64,000 nucleotides of DNA from Gilliamella sp. Pra-s52. GTDB taxonomy: Bacteria > Pseudomonadota > Gammaproteobacteria > Enterobacterales > Orbaceae. The stretch spans positions 1-64,000 of the forward strand of contig NZ_WTEY01000013.1 in assembly GCF_009795805.1 (NCBI RefSeq). The letters are read 5' to 3'. The translations under genes and the position numbers were made by a program. The notes beneath the pieces were generated by a model that was not told where the DNA came from, did not search any database, and was given only the letters and a program-made list of their open reading frames with translations. Positions 35,444-45,643 of this stretch are shown piece after piece. The first letter of the stretch is position 1. The number at the start of each line of letters is the position of its first letter.

Positions 35444-36211
35444 CTACTTAATTATAAAACCATATTTTTCAAAAATAGCTTTTGCTTGTGGTGAATTTAA
35501 ATATTGATAAAAATCGTTCGCTTTTAAGTTTAATAACGTGATTGGGTATTCAATCGATTTGAATGTATTTGCAGGAAACGTTCCAACAATTTTTACTTTA
35601 TCACTTACTTTGGCATCAGTACTGTAGACAATACCAAGCGCTGCTTCGTTACGTTCTACTAACATCAAAGCATCACGCACATTACTTGCTGGGGCAAATT
35701 GCGGTGATAATTTGTCGAATACGCCTAAGTTGGTGAGTGATTCTTTTGCATAGAGCCCAGCAGGCACATGATCAGGATCACCAATAGCAATCCTTTCACC
35801 TTTAGGTAGAATCGCCTGCCAATTGGTATTGCTATTAATTAAAACGTTACCTACTTGCGAATTTTTGGGTGCAATAAGAACTAATGCATTTTTCAATAGA
35901 TCTTGTTTGTTTTTAACAATATTATGCTCAATTAAGTAAGTCATCCATTTTTGATCGGCTGACATAAAAATATCTACGGGGGCCCCTTGTTCAATTTGTT
36001 TAGCTAATATTGATGAGGATGCAAATGAAAACACAATGTCGGCATCTTTATGTTCCGTTTTATAACTTGTTGCGATATCTTGCATTGCATTTGTTAATGA
36101 TGCGGCGGCAAATACTGTGATTTTTTCAACTGCCACTTTTTCAACTGCCGATGCTGAATATGTCATCGCCATTATGACGATAGTGGTGATAATTCCAATA
36201 ATTTTTTTCAT
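35444..36211 (-). CDS. modA: Periplasmic molybdate-binding protein ModA
   Basis: A 255-residue binding protein with signal peptide (IIGIITTIVIMAMTYSASA). Ligand-contacting segments include VFAAASLTNAMQ, FASSSILAKQIEQGAPVD and the late ALGIVYSTDA. Start ATG 36211 is preferred over the in-frame TTG at 36229 because GAGGAAAAG lies just before it. After the leader there is a small repeat, VEKVAVEKIT. A ModE-like operator lies 100 bases upstream. Confidence 0.95.
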   Translation of the reverse strand: MKKIIGIITTIVIMAMTYSASAVEKVAVEKITVFAAASLTNAMQDIATSYKTEHKDADIVFSFASSSILAKQIEQGAPVDIFMSADQKWMTYLIEHNIVKNKQDLLKNALVLIAPKNSQVGNVLINSNTNWQAILPKGERIAIGDPDHVPAGLYAKESLTNLGVFDKLSPQFAPASNVRDALMLVERNEAALGIVYSTDAKVSDKVKIVGTFPANTFKSIEYPITLLNLKANDFYQYLNSPQAKAIFEKYGFIIK

Positions 36212-36310
36212 TCTTTTCCTCACAATCAAAAGTCGTTATTAATTTGAGTCGTCAATGATATTTATTTGTTTTTAAAAGTATATTTTTATTTTTTAGCAGA
36301 ATGCTTAATT

Positions 36311-36338
36311 ATCGTTATATAAAATAATACATATCGAT
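36311..36338. promoter_or_regulatory. Putative ModE-binding operator (mod box)
   Basis: ATCGTTATATA, six bases, then TACATATCGAT. The known ModE consensus is ATCGYTATATA-N6-TATATARCGAT; the left half is perfect and the right half has two mismatches. It lies between divergent modA and modE, so molybdate-loaded ModE could repress modABC and perhaps itself. Confidence 0.8.
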
Positions 36339-36489
36339 GTTAGCAAAATTTATCCACAAAGTACAATTAAACTGATGAGATAGAATGATCAATAAGATTT
36401 TTAACAAGTTTTGAAGAATGCTAAAAAGCGTCTACAATGATTAATCGTCTTTGTTCTAATTGGATAGTGGTCATTTGTGGTGCTAAATT

Positions 36490-37266
36490 ATGTTTTCTCC
36501 TGAAATTTTATTAACGTTAAATATACATCAGCAGTTATTTACTGATCCAAGGCGCATTGCGTTGTTAAAAGCAATCGATCAAACAGGCTCATTAAGTCAG
36601 GCTGCTAAGCAAGTGGGTATTAGCTATAAAACGGCATGGGATGCTACCAATGAAATTAACAAACTAGCACCTAACCCTTTTTTAATTACCGAAATTGGCG
36701 GTAAAAAAGGAGGAGGGACTAAGTTAAGTGATTACGCCATTAGGTTTATACAACTTTATGAGTTATTAACTCAGTTACAACAACATGCTTTTAATATTCT
36801 TAGGGATGATAAAGTACCATTAGACGATATATTAAAAGCAACAGCTAAATTATCATTGCAAACTAGTGCTCGCAATCAATTATATGGTAGCGTTAAACAA
36901 ATAGAAAGCAATGGTGTTGCAGGCTTTGTAACGGTTCAACTAGATGATAGTCAAACCCAATTAAAGGTCTATATTACTCAACCAAGTGTGCAACGATTAA
37001 AATTAAGCCCAGATAAAACTGTTATTTTATTAATCAAGGCACCATTGATTGAATTAAATGATACCCATGAAAATCGTTTATTGATGAAAGTTGAAAATAT
37101 AACAACTGATGGTGATTGGAGTGATATTACCTTTTCATTACCTTCTGGAATCATGATTTACGCCAGCAGAGAAACTCGTGAAATTGAACAATACGCATTA
37201 ACCGAAGGTAAGCAAATTACACTTTCTATTGATCCGCAAAATATTATTATCGCTACTTTAGTTTAG
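36490..37266 (+). CDS. modE: Molybdate-responsive transcriptional regulator ModE
   Basis: A 258-residue regulator. The winged helix-turn-helix is at about residues 20-85 (DQTGSLSQAAKQVGISYKTAWD), followed by GGKKGGGTKLS. Two Mop-type molybdate-binding domains follow; the first begins TSARNQLYGSV. Full length against E. coli ModE (262). Divergent from modABC with the operator in the shared region. Confidence 0.95.
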   Translation: MFSPEILLTLNIHQQLFTDPRRIALLKAIDQTGSLSQAAKQVGISYKTAWDATNEINKLAPNPFLITEIGGKKGGGTKLSDYAIRFIQLYELLTQLQQHAFNILRDDKVPLDDILKATAKLSLQTSARNQLYGSVKQIESNGVAGFVTVQLDDSQTQLKVYITQPSVQRLKLSPDKTVILLIKAPLIELNDTHENRLLMKVENITTDGDWSDITFSLPSGIMIYASRETREIEQYALTEGKQITLSIDPQNIIIATLV

Positions 37267-37289
37267 TATTTTATTAAGATGAGGTATTC

Positions 37290-38750
37290 ATGTTACAAAT
37301 AGAAAATGCGGTTTATAAAATCAGTGACTATAAGGTTTTTAGTATTGAAAAACTAGAAGTTTATCAAGGTGGCAATTTAGCGTGCATTGGTCGCAATGGT
37401 AGCGGTAAATCTATGTTAATTAAAGCATTATCTGGCGAGCTTACACTATTGTCAGGTAGGGTAGACAATCAATTTAAATCAACCGCTTATATTTCATTTG
37501 AGCAGTTACAGAAACTAATTGATGATGAGTGGAAGCGGAATAATACTGATATGCTAAGTGAAGGTGAAAATGATATAGGATTAACCACTGAGCAAATCAT
37601 TCAAGAAAACAGTTTTAATCAAGTGCTTTGTCAACAATTAGCAAACCAATTTGGTATCGGTCATTTATTAACTAGACGATTTAAATATCTTTCAACAGGT
37701 GAAACACGCAAAACCTTAATCTGTCGAGTTTTGATGCAACAACCCGATTTGCTGATATTAGATGAGCCCTTTGATGGCTTAGATGTTGCATCGCGTGAAA
37801 ATTTAGCCGAAGTTCTTGCTGATCTTGCTAAGCAAGATATCACGGTTATTCTTGTTTTAAATCGTTTTAATGAAATTCCTAGCTTTATCAAAAATATTGG
37901 TATATTAGCGGATTGTCAACTATTGAAAATTGATACAAAAGACACAATATTGAATGATATAACAGTCAAGCAATTGGTCAATTTGGAAAATATACCCAAT
38001 ACGCCATTACCTGAAGCCGATGAACCACCAATTCAATTAACTGATGAATTAGATCGTATCATATTAAATAATGGTTATGTTCATTACGATGATAAAGCCA
38101 TTATTAATGGGTTAACTTGGCAAGTCAAAGCCAAGCAAAATTGGCAAATTGTCGGGCCTAATGGTGCAGGTAAATCGACGTTATTAAGTTTAATAACCGG
38201 TGATCATCCGCAAGGATATTGCAATGATCTTATTTTATTTGGTCGTAAACGTGGATCAGGTGAAACAATTTGGGATATTAAACGCCATATTGGTTATGTC
38301 AGTAGCAGTTTACATTTAGATTATCGCGTTAATGCGAGCGTTAAAACCGTGTTATTGTCTGGTTATTTTGATTCGATTGGTGTATATCAAACCACCAGCG
38401 ATAAACAAACTAAATTGGCTGATGAATGGTTAAAGTTGTTAGGTTTACAAGCACAGGCTGATAAACCTTTTCAATCACTTTCTTGGGGACAACAACGTTT
38501 AGTATTGATAGCTAGAGCTTTGGTTAAACATCCAACATTACTTATTTTAGATGAACCTTTACAAGGCCTCGATCATCTTAATCGGGAATTAGTAAAATGT
38601 TGGATAGATCGCTTAATTAGTGAAGGTCATACGCAGTTGTTATTTGTGTCTCATCATGCAGAAGATGCGCCAAAATGTATCACTCACCGATTAACTTTTG
38701 TTCTAGACTTTGATGATAGCTATCAATATCAATTTGAACAGTTAAGCTAA
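37290..38750 (+). CDS. modF: ABC ATPase ModF (double-domain)
   Basis: A 486-residue protein with two fused ABC ATPase domains and no membrane helices. First domain: GRNGSGKSM, LSTGETRKTLICR, LLILDEPFDGLD. Second: GPNGAGKST, LSWGQQRLVLIARAL, LLILDEPLQGLD. ModF lies beside modE in E. coli and has also been called PhrA; it is linked to molybdenum metabolism but its exact role is unclear. Starts 23 bases after modE, so probably one operon. Confidence 0.93.
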   Translation: MLQIENAVYKISDYKVFSIEKLEVYQGGNLACIGRNGSGKSMLIKALSGELTLLSGRVDNQFKSTAYISFEQLQKLIDDEWKRNNTDMLSEGENDIGLTTEQIIQENSFNQVLCQQLANQFGIGHLLTRRFKYLSTGETRKTLICRVLMQQPDLLILDEPFDGLDVASRENLAEVLADLAKQDITVILVLNRFNEIPSFIKNIGILADCQLLKIDTKDTILNDITVKQLVNLENIPNTPLPEADEPPIQLTDELDRIILNNGYVHYDDKAIINGLTWQVKAKQNWQIVGPNGAGKSTLLSLITGDHPQGYCNDLILFGRKRGSGETIWDIKRHIGYVSSSLHLDYRVNASVKTVLLSGYFDSIGVYQTTSDKQTKLADEWLKLLGLQAQADKPFQSLSWGQQRLVLIARALVKHPTLLILDEPLQGLDHLNRELVKCWIDRLISEGHTQLLFVSHHAEDAPKCITHRLTFVLDFDDSYQYQFEQLS

Positions 38751-38796
38751 GTAATTAGTTACACCTATTAAAAGTGATATTAAAAATAGGAATAAC

Positions 38797-38822
38797 AATC
38801 CAAAAAAAAGGGATTTTTTTTT
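38797..38822 (+). terminator. Possible weak terminator after modF
   Basis: AATCC and GGATT form a 5-bp stem around a 9-base A-rich loop, followed by eight or so T residues. The stem is short, so confidence is low. Confidence 0.4.
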
Positions 38823-39144
38823 GAAAATTTGTCTTGATAATTGAAAAAAGTTTATAAAAAAGGTACTTATGAAGTTATCCCCGTTGCCTGTGGATAACTC
38901 TGTTAATAGTTTATTGAAAAAAACGCTAACCTCAGTAACTATCAGGATTTTTCTTGATTTGATTGCAAGTTAACCGTTAAGTTATTTTTTATTTTTTATC
39001 AATGAGTTAGTATAAATCAAGTCATTGGTAAATTGTTTTTTTTATAAATAAAAAAGCAATTTGAATAAAAAATATAAAATATTAAAAGGTCAAGTCCTTT
39101 TGGGGATAATTTTTATTAATAGGTAAAATATTGGTTGCGATGTG
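38823..39144. other. Intergenic region upstream of uvrB
   Basis: About 320 A+T-rich bases. Contains TGTGGATAA at 38889-38897, a perfect DnaA-box match, and TTATCC at 38875-38880. I saw no CTGT-N8-ACAG LexA box, although uvrB is SOS-controlled in E. coli. Confidence 0.4.
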
Positions 39145-41148
39145 ATGAAAAAATTTAAATTATGTTCCGAATTCAAACCTGCTGGTGATCAGCCAGAAGC
39201 AATAAGAAAAATTAATCAAAATCTTCAAGACGGGATTGCACACCAAACATTATTGGGCGTAACAGGATCTGGTAAAACCTTTACCATGGCCAATGTCATT
39301 GCTGCGCATAATCGTCCAACAATTATTTTAGCTCACAATAAAACATTGGCAGCTCAATTATATGGTGAAATGAAAGCCTTTTTCCCAGAAAATGCGGTTG
39401 AGTATTTTGTATCTTATTACGATTACTATCAACCCGAATCTTATGTTCCTTCAACCGATACATTTATTGAAAAAGATGCATCAATTAATGAACATATAGA
39501 GCAGATGCGTCTTTCTGCCACTAAATCGCTATTAGAACGACGTGATGTTGTAATCGTTGCTTCGGTATCAGCAATTTATGGTTTAGGTGCGCCAGAAACC
39601 TATATGTCGATGATATTGCACTTAACGAAAGGTACCATAACTGATCAGCGTTCAATTTTGACTCGTTTGGCCGAATTGCAATACACTCGTAACGAAATAG
39701 GCTTTAGTCGTGGCACGTTTCGTGTTAGAGGCGATGTGATTGATATCTTTCCGGCTGATTCAGATGAACTTGCCGTGCGTGTAGAGTTATTTGATGATGA
39801 AGTCGATCGAATTGTTATGTTTGATCCGCTCACAGGTAATGGCATAAATGAAGTATCACGGATAACTATTTATCCCAAAACACACTATGTTACGCCAAGA
39901 AATATAATGGAAAACGCGATTGCCCAAATTAAGCAGGAACTTAAAGAACGTCAAAAAGTATTATTAGATAATAATCGTTTGTTAGAAGAACAACGCTTAA
40001 CTCAACGAACACTATTTGATATTGAAATGATGACTGAGCTAGGTTACTGCTCAGGAATCGAAAACTATTCACGTTTTTTGGCACAGCGTAATCCAGGCGA
40101 TCCGCCAGCCACATTATTTGATTATTTACCTGCTGATGGATTATTATTCATTGATGAATCACATGTGACAATTCCGCAACTTGGCGCAATGTATAACGGT
40201 GACCGTTCACGCAAGCTTAATCTTGTTGAATATGGCTTCCGTTTACCATCAGCATTAGATAATCGACCATTAAAATTTGCTGAATTTGAAAATATTATGC
40301 CACAAACCATTTACGTGTCAGCAACTCCTGCTAAATATGAAATTGAAAAATCGGGTGGCGAAATTATAGATCAAATAGTTAGGCCTACAGGGCTATTAGA
40401 TCCTATTATTGAAGTACGACCTGTTGCGACTCAGGTTGATGATTTGTTATCCGAAATCAAAATTCGCACTAAGAATAATGAGCGCGTTTTAGTAACTACA
40501 TTAACTAAACGTATGGCAGAAAACTTAACAGATTATTTGTCAGAACATGATGTCAATATCAAATATTTGCATTCAGATATTAATACGGTTGAACGAATGG
40601 AAATTATTCGAGATTTACGTTTAGGTAAAGTTGATGTGCTAGTAGGCATTAACTTATTGCGAGAAGGTCTTGATATACCTGAAGTGTCGTTAGTTGCTAT
40701 ATTGGATGCTGATCGTGAAGGTTTTTTACGCTCAGAGAGTGCACTTATTCAAACCGTTGGTCGTGCAGCTCGAAATGTGCATGGTAAAGCGATATTATAT
40801 GCCGATAAAATTACGCCTGCTATGCAAAAAACGATTGATGAGACAGCTCGCCGTCGTCAAAAACAGGAAGATTTTAATACTGCACATGGCATTACACCAA
40901 AATCGGTACGCAAAGAAATCAAAGACATACTAGAGGCTGGTTTAAGTACTAAAAAATCAACGGCTAAAATACAAGCATTTGAACATGGTAAACAGTATCA
41001 GTATGTCTCAGTTAAAGAGGTTCAGGCAAAAGTGAAAGAACTTGAAGCAATGATGTATGAAGCAGCTCAGAATCTTGAATTTGAAAAAGCTGGTGTACTA
41101 CGCGATGAAATAAAAAAATTGCGTGCTGATTTTATTAAAGTGTCTTAA
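39145..41148 (+). CDS. uvrB: Excinuclease ABC subunit B
   Basis: A 667-residue DNA-damage recognition helicase of nucleotide excision repair; it loads onto lesions with UvrA and recruits UvrC. Walker A GVTGSGKT (about residues 39-46), the beta-hairpin [12 protein letters not shown], the DESH box in [15 protein letters not shown], and the motif [12 protein letters not shown] are intact, with the C-terminal UVR helix pair ([16 protein letters not shown]). ATG 39145 is taken; a GTG immediately before it is also in frame. Confidence 0.97.
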   Translation: MKKFKLCSEFKPAGDQPEAIRKINQNLQDGIAHQTLLGVTGSGKTFTMANVIAAHNRPTIILAHNKTLAAQLYGEMKAFFPENAVEYFVSYYDYYQPESYVPSTDTFIEKDASINEHIEQMRLSATKSLLERRDVVIVASVSAIYGLGAPETYMSMILHLTKGTITDQRSILTRLAELQYTRNEIGFSRGTFRVRGDVIDIFPADSDELAVRVELFDDEVDRIVMFDPLTGNGINEVSRITIYPKTHYVTPRNIMENAIAQIKQELKERQKVLLDNNRLLEEQRLTQRTLFDIEMMTELGYCSGIENYSRFLAQRNPGDPPATLFDYLPADGLLFIDESHVTIPQLGAMYNGDRSRKLNLVEYGFRLPSALDNRPLKFAEFENIMPQTIYVSATPAKYEIEKSGGEIIDQIVRPTGLLDPIIEVRPVATQVDDLLSEIKIRTKNNERVLVTTLTKRMAENLTDYLSEHDVNIKYLHSDINTVERMEIIRDLRLGKVDVLVGINLLREGLDIPEVSLVAILDADREGFLRSESALIQTVGRAARNVHGKAILYADKITPAMQKTIDETARRRQKQEDFNTAHGITPKSVRKEIKDILEAGLSTKKSTAKIQAFEHGKQYQYVSVKEVQAKVKELEAMMYEAAQNLEFEKAGVLRDEIKKLRADFIKVS

Positions 41149-41173
41149 TTAACCATCTGATAAGGAAAATATG

Positions 41174-41524
41174 ATGACAATAACACGAATTGATCCAGAA
41201 GAACGTTGGTCCGAAGCCGTAATTCATAATAACGTTATTTATTACACAAGTGTTCCTACTAATCTTGAAAATGATGCTTATATCCAAACTAAAAGTGCTT
41301 TAGCCGAAATTGATAAAATGTTAGCTAGAGCTAACAGCGATAAATCACATATATTGGATGCAACATTATTTTTAGTTAACAAAAATGACTTTGTCGCAAT
41401 GAATAAAGCATGGGACGAATGGGTAGCCAAGGGAAGCGCTCCTGTACGTTGCACTGTACAAGCGGGATTAATGAAAAAGGAATATTTAATCGAAATTAAA
41501 ATTGTGGCAGCAGTAAAAAATTAA
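41174..41524 (+). CDS. yoaB: RidA/YjgF-family protein YoaB
   Basis: About 116 residues. RITRID-like opening (TRIDPEERWSEAVIHNN), ILDATLFLVNKNDFVAMNKAWDEW-type centre (shown here as LVNKNDFVAMNKAWDEW) and PVRCTVQAGLM match E. coli YoaB. The RidA fold has an active-site Arg (PVRCTVQ), used by true RidA proteins to hydrolyse reactive enamine/imine intermediates. In E. coli yoaB sits near yoaA; here it follows uvrB by 25 bases. ATG 41174 is spaced better from AAGGA than ATG 41171. Confidence 0.9.
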   Translation: MTITRIDPEERWSEAVIHNNVIYYTSVPTNLENDAYIQTKSALAEIDKMLARANSDKSHILDATLFLVNKNDFVAMNKAWDEWVAKGSAPVRCTVQAGLMKKEYLIEIKIVAAVKN

Positions 41525-41559
41525 TATTGTGATTACTGCCAATACTATTTGCTATTCGG

Positions 41560-41760
41560 TGGCATCAATTTAAGTTCTTGTAAACAAATGGGTGTATTTA
41601 CCTATTCTTGAGCTAAAACATAAGGCGTTTTCCCTAAAATCGCTTTATGCAGTTTAACGGTATTATAAAAGTGAGTAAATCGCTAGGCTTTAGTTGTCAG
41701 TCTTTTGCGTCACTAAATATTTGCTGATTCTGCAACTTTCCATCTGCTAGTGATAGACAT
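41560..41760 (-). mobile_element. Degraded transposase C-terminus, IS481-like
   Basis: On the minus strand, broken frames read DGKLQNQQIFSDAK, then RFTHFYNTVKLHKAILGK, PYVLAQE and a stop. This aligns with the fragments at 10.4 kb (NQQVFSNSKERK, RFINFYNIVNSRKAISGK) and 58.6 kb. Several frameshifts, stops and a short deletion are evident. Confidence 0.65.
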
Positions 41761-41925
41761 TGAGTATGTCATGCAGTTGTTGGTTAACATCAGTAAATAT
41801 AATCTCTTGCACTTTGGGTAAATGAAATTCGACATCGAACATTAATGGAGAGCGATAACATAAAGCAAGCTGCGTTGATAGTGGGACGAAAATTGAGTTA
41901 ATTATAAACAATAAGCATCGATACA

Positions 41926-42160
41926 GCTTATGTGCATTATGCCTATGTTTAAATGTAACCAGAAATCGTTTCTATTATCAACGGCAATTGACCTAGCAAT
42001 CGCAAGATATTCCACTTAGTGAAATTGTGGGTGAAATTTTTAATAAAAATTATCGTGCTTATAGTACAAGGCGTCTGTAAATAGAGCTTAGAAAATGAGC
42101 AATTACTGTATTTCGACACCGAATATGTCGAATAATGGTGACAATGGTCACTTATTGAAT
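41926..42160 (+). mobile_element. IS3-family OrfB remnant (N-terminal half)
   Basis: A single plus frame with three TAG/TAA/TGA interruptions reads HRYSLCALCLCLNVTRNRFY, then DIPLSEIVGEIFNKNYRAYS, TRRL, IELRK and ITVFRHRICRIM. This is the layout of IS3-type OrfB before the catalytic core (LC..LG/NVSRS-YY; EI..IF...Y.AYG-RR; HRI.RIM). No active transposase. Confidence 0.65.
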
Positions 42161-42310
42161 GCAAAAGAGATCGATGACCTTATCTTTGGGGAACTAAAAA
42201 GTGTGGACATACCAATTAATTATTAATTGATAAAACCATCACTATCCCCATTAATTAAATTTTAGTGTATACTTCGCATACATCTTATTTTAATTATTCA
42301 TATATTTGCC

Positions 42311-42811
42311 ATGCATACTCAACCTAGAATTGCCATTGTAATGGGTTCCAAAAGCGATTGGACTACTATGCAACACGCAGCCGATATCCTTGATGCGTTA
42401 ACAATTCCTTATCATGTCGAAATCGTTTCAGCTCACCGTACTCCTGATAAATTATTTCGTTTTGCTGAAAATGCCGCTCAGCAAGGGTTTAATGTGATTA
42501 TTGCTGGTGCTGGAGGTGCTGCTCATTTACCTGGTATGTTAGCCGCCAAAACGCTTGTTCCTGTGTTGGGTGTTCCGGTGCAAAGTGCCGCATTAAGTGG
42601 TGTTGATAGCCTTTATTCTATTGTTCAAATGCCTAAAGGTATTCCTGTTGGTACCTTAGCTATAGGTAAAGCTGGTGCGGCTAATGCGGCATTACTTGCT
42701 GCACAAATTCTTGCTTTACACGATAAAGATATTTATCAGCGTTTATCAATATGGCGATTAACTCAAACTGATGAAGTGTTAAATCACCCAGATCCAAGAG
42801 TGGATGCATAA
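42311..42811 (+). CDS. purE: N5-carboxyaminoimidazole ribonucleotide mutase
   Basis: A 166-residue enzyme of purine synthesis converting N5-CAIR to CAIR, working directly after PurK. Active-site [15 protein letters not shown] (catalytic His) and [13 protein letters not shown] are intact. Class I length. Overlaps or abuts purK. No PurR-type palindrome was seen upstream. Confidence 0.96.
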   Translation: MHTQPRIAIVMGSKSDWTTMQHAADILDALTIPYHVEIVSAHRTPDKLFRFAENAAQQGFNVIIAGAGGAAHLPGMLAAKTLVPVLGVPVQSAALSGVDSLYSIVQMPKGIPVGTLAIGKAGAANAALLAAQILALHDKDIYQRLSIWRLTQTDEVLNHPDPRVDA

Positions 42812-42812
42812 T

Positions 42813-43883
42813 ATGAAAACTCAATCTGTTTGTGTATTAGGTAATGGTCAACTAGGGCGAATGCTTAAACAAGCGGGAGAACCACTAGGCATTAAAGTCT
42901 ATCCTGTTGGATTAGATGCTGATCCTGCTACTATTCCATATCAACAGTCAGTGGTCACAGCGGAAATTGAACGATGGTCAGATACCCCTTTTACACAAGT
43001 TTTAGCTAAACATCCTCATTTTATTAATCGAGATGTCTTTCCAATTATTGCCGACCGTTTAACCCAAAAAGAGTTGCTTGACGAACTGGGTTTACCGACA
43101 GCGAAATGGTTTTCGCTTGATCACCCTCAAGATTGGTCAAGGTTATTTACTGAACTTGGCGATCGATTAATTGTTAAACGTCGAACTGGTGGTTATGATG
43201 GACGAGGGCAATGGCGTATAGCCATTAATGACCTAATTACTGTGCCAGATGATATTTATCAGAACGCTATTGTTGAGCAGGCTATCCCATTTGAAAAAGA
43301 AATGTCATTAGTGGGAGCGCGTAATGCAAAAGGTGAAACGGTATTTTACCCACTTACCAACAATTTGCACCAAGATGGCATTTTAAAAATGAGCGTTTCA
43401 CTACCAAACGAATCACCTTTATTACAAGCAAAAGCTGAAAAAATGCTATCTTCCATTATGCATAAATTAAATTATATTGGTGTAATGGCGATGGAATGCT
43501 TTATTGTGGGGGATAAATTACTGATTAACGAACTGGCTCCGCGAGTACATAATAGCGGTCATTGGACACAAAATGGTGCTTCAATAAGCCAATTTGAGCT
43601 ACATCTTCGTGCAATCCTTGGTTTACCACTTCCTAAGCCCGTTGTATTTGCACCATCGGTTATGGTTAACCTGATTGGAACAGAATTAAATCTTAATTGG
43701 TTATCTATCGATTTGGTGCATCTACATTGGTATGAAAAAGAAGTAAGAGTAGGGCGTAAAGTAGGGCATTTAAACTTGACTCATAACCAATCTAGTAAAT
43801 TATTAAAAGAATTAGACGCTCTAAAACCGCTATTACCTAATGATTATCAAAACAGCATTGAATGGGCGAAACAAAAATTATAA
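42813..43883 (+). CDS. purK: N5-carboxyaminoimidazole ribonucleotide synthase
   Basis: About 356 residues, an ATP-grasp enzyme making N5-CAIR from AIR, bicarbonate and ATP. VCVLGNGQLGRMLKQAGEP opening, KRRTGGYDGRGQW (ATP-binding loop), NELAPRVHNSGHWTQ and ASISQFELHLRA match E. coli PurK. An in-frame ATG at 42804 overlaps purE; ATG 42813 is chosen because the protein then begins like E. coli PurK. Confidence 0.95.
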   Translation: MKTQSVCVLGNGQLGRMLKQAGEPLGIKVYPVGLDADPATIPYQQSVVTAEIERWSDTPFTQVLAKHPHFINRDVFPIIADRLTQKELLDELGLPTAKWFSLDHPQDWSRLFTELGDRLIVKRRTGGYDGRGQWRIAINDLITVPDDIYQNAIVEQAIPFEKEMSLVGARNAKGETVFYPLTNNLHQDGILKMSVSLPNESPLLQAKAEKMLSSIMHKLNYIGVMAMECFIVGDKLLINELAPRVHNSGHWTQNGASISQFELHLRAILGLPLPKPVVFAPSVMVNLIGTELNLNWLSIDLVHLHWYEKEVRVGRKVGHLNLTHNQSSKLLKELDALKPLLPNDYQNSIEWAKQKL

Positions 43884-43932
43884 CAATTTAGCGAGTTGAG
43901 CCAATCAGAGTGATAAAATTAGAGATAGGACC

Positions 43933-45420
43933 ATGATCAACTTTAACCAAAAAATCAATTATCAACGCTATGCTAGCAAAAAACGTGAAGTACTGTCTGA
44001 CGAGTACTCAATAGTACGTTGTTTTGAAAGTGATCGTGGACGTATCATAAATTCAGCTGCTATTCGTCGTCTACAACAAAAAACACAAGTCTTTCCATTA
44101 GAACGCAACTCAGTAGTCAGAACGCGACTTACTCACTCTATGGAAGTGCAGCAAGTAGGTCGTTACATTGTTAAAGAAATTGTTAACCGCCTTGGTAAAA
44201 CAGGACAATTAAAAAAATACGGGCTTGATAATTGTGTAATGGCGATCGAAAGCCTTGTTGAAATGGCCTGTTTAATGCACGATATTGGTAATCCTCCGTT
44301 TGGTCATTTTGGTGAAGCAGCTATTAATCAATGGTTTCATTTACGATTAGGGCTTGAAAATGACACCATCTATCCAGCATTAAAGGTGCATACTAATGAT
44401 GATGATGAAATTAAAAAACTCAAAACCGAAATCCGCCAAGATCTCGCAAATTTTGAAGGTAATGCTCAAGCAATTCGTTTAGTTCATTCCATATTACGTC
44501 TTAATTTAACTTATTCACAAATTGCCTCAATTCTTAAATATTCTAAACCAGCTTATTGGTCTGATTCGATACCGCCTGAATTTTCTTATTTAATGAAAAA
44601 GCCAGGTTATTATTTATCAGAAGAACCATTTGTAAAAGCGTTATCTAAACAACTTGATATCAAACAGTTTCATCGTTATCCGTTAACCTATATTATGGAG
44701 GCGGCTGATGATATTTCATATTGTATTGCAGATCTTGAAGATGCCGTTGAAAAGAAAATTTTAACTGTAAAACAGCTTTACACCTATCTTGCTGAAGCAT
44801 GGGGACCTTTTAAAAAAGGTGATTTGTTTGATCTAGTTGTCAATCGCCCTTACGAAAATTTAAAACAGAATGAATTTAATGCTATTGGCATTGATCAATT
44901 TTTTATGTACTTACGTGTCAATGCTATTAGTAAACTAGTACCACATGCCGCTGAACGTTTTATTGAAAATATAGAAGCAATTTATCATGGTTCGTTTAAC
45001 CATGCCTTACTTGAAGATCATAGTACAGAATATAAATTGCTTAATATTTTTAAAGCAGTCGGCTTTGAACATGTATTTAATCATGAATCGGTCGAAAATA
45101 TTGAACTTCAAGGATATCGAATTATTAGCGGATTGCTTGATATTTATAGTCCGTTGCTTACTATGCCTACTGATGATTTTTTAAAATTAGTTGATAACGA
45201 ATATCACAAGCATTATCCCATTGAAACGCGCTTATATCATAAATTATCTTCAAAACATTGTGCAGCTTATAAGCAAGCAATTAGTAAATTAAATTCAAAT
45301 GAAGCGAATTTTGCTTGTATGGAATTTTATTATCGGTGTCGCTTATTGCAAGATTATATTAGTGGCATGACAGACCATTTTGCCTATGATGAATATCGTA
45401 AATTAATGGTAACGTTCTAA
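43933..45420 (+). CDS. dgt: Deoxyguanosinetriphosphate triphosphohydrolase
   Basis: A 495-residue HD-domain enzyme hydrolysing dGTP to deoxyguanosine and triphosphate. The HD metal residues are in [17 protein letters not shown] and [18 protein letters not shown]; a later Asp is in [11 protein letters not shown]. The opening [20 protein letters not shown] is conserved with E. coli. AGGA sits just upstream of the ATG. Length is within the enteric Dgt range. Confidence 0.96.
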   Translation: MINFNQKINYQRYASKKREVLSDEYSIVRCFESDRGRIINSAAIRRLQQKTQVFPLERNSVVRTRLTHSMEVQQVGRYIVKEIVNRLGKTGQLKKYGLDNCVMAIESLVEMACLMHDIGNPPFGHFGEAAINQWFHLRLGLENDTIYPALKVHTNDDDEIKKLKTEIRQDLANFEGNAQAIRLVHSILRLNLTYSQIASILKYSKPAYWSDSIPPEFSYLMKKPGYYLSEEPFVKALSKQLDIKQFHRYPLTYIMEAADDISYCIADLEDAVEKKILTVKQLYTYLAEAWGPFKKGDLFDLVVNRPYENLKQNEFNAIGIDQFFMYLRVNAISKLVPHAAERFIENIEAIYHGSFNHALLEDHSTEYKLLNIFKAVGFEHVFNHESVENIELQGYRIISGLLDIYSPLLTMPTDDFLKLVDNEYHKHYPIETRLYHKLSSKHCAAYKQAISKLNSNEANFACMEFYYRCRLLQDYISGMTDHFAYDEYRKLMVTF

Positions 45421-45472
45421 TCCTTATTATGTACTAATTACTCATAATTATTGGGCACCAATAATACACACA

Positions 45473-45490
45473 TGGCACCATATAAGTGCA
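45473..45490. promoter_or_regulatory. Putative NtrC-binding enhancer site
   Basis: TGGCACCATATAAGTGCA; its reverse complement TGCACTTATATGGTGCCA closely matches the classical glnA enhancer TGCACTAAAATGGTGCA. It lies about 170-190 bases upstream of the sigma-54 promoter, a usual spacing. A weaker half-like match (GGGCACCA) begins at 45453. Confidence 0.75.
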
Positions 45491-45643
45491 TAGTAAAATA
45501 AAAATATATCAAAGTATATTTTGCTTATTTATACATTTAATGGCTTAAGCTAAGTCACTAAGCCTGAGTTTTTATAACGGCTATCTTTTCTATTTGTCAT
45601 AAATTCCACTTAAATTACTCAATTTCATTCAAGTTATCTATTT

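Larger units (their letters stand above)
41525..42310. other. Transposon graveyard between yoaB and purE
   Basis: A 786-base gap without an intact gene. It holds two dead transposase fragments of different families, listed separately, in opposite orientations. The last 150 or so bases lead into purE, with TATACT at 42268-42273 as a possible -10 element. Confidence 0.7.

Noticed and set aside
36120-36150. Repeat in the ModA leader region as a sign of frameshift
   Set aside because: The repeated Val-Glu-Lys codons stay in frame and the mature domain follows normally; it is a small in-frame duplication at most.
38751-39144. LexA box upstream of uvrB
   Set aside because: I searched the gap for CTGT-N8-ACAG and near forms and found none, so SOS control is not claimed.
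42200-42310. PurR operator upstream of purE
   Set aside because: No ACGCAAACGTTTGCGT-like palindrome is present.
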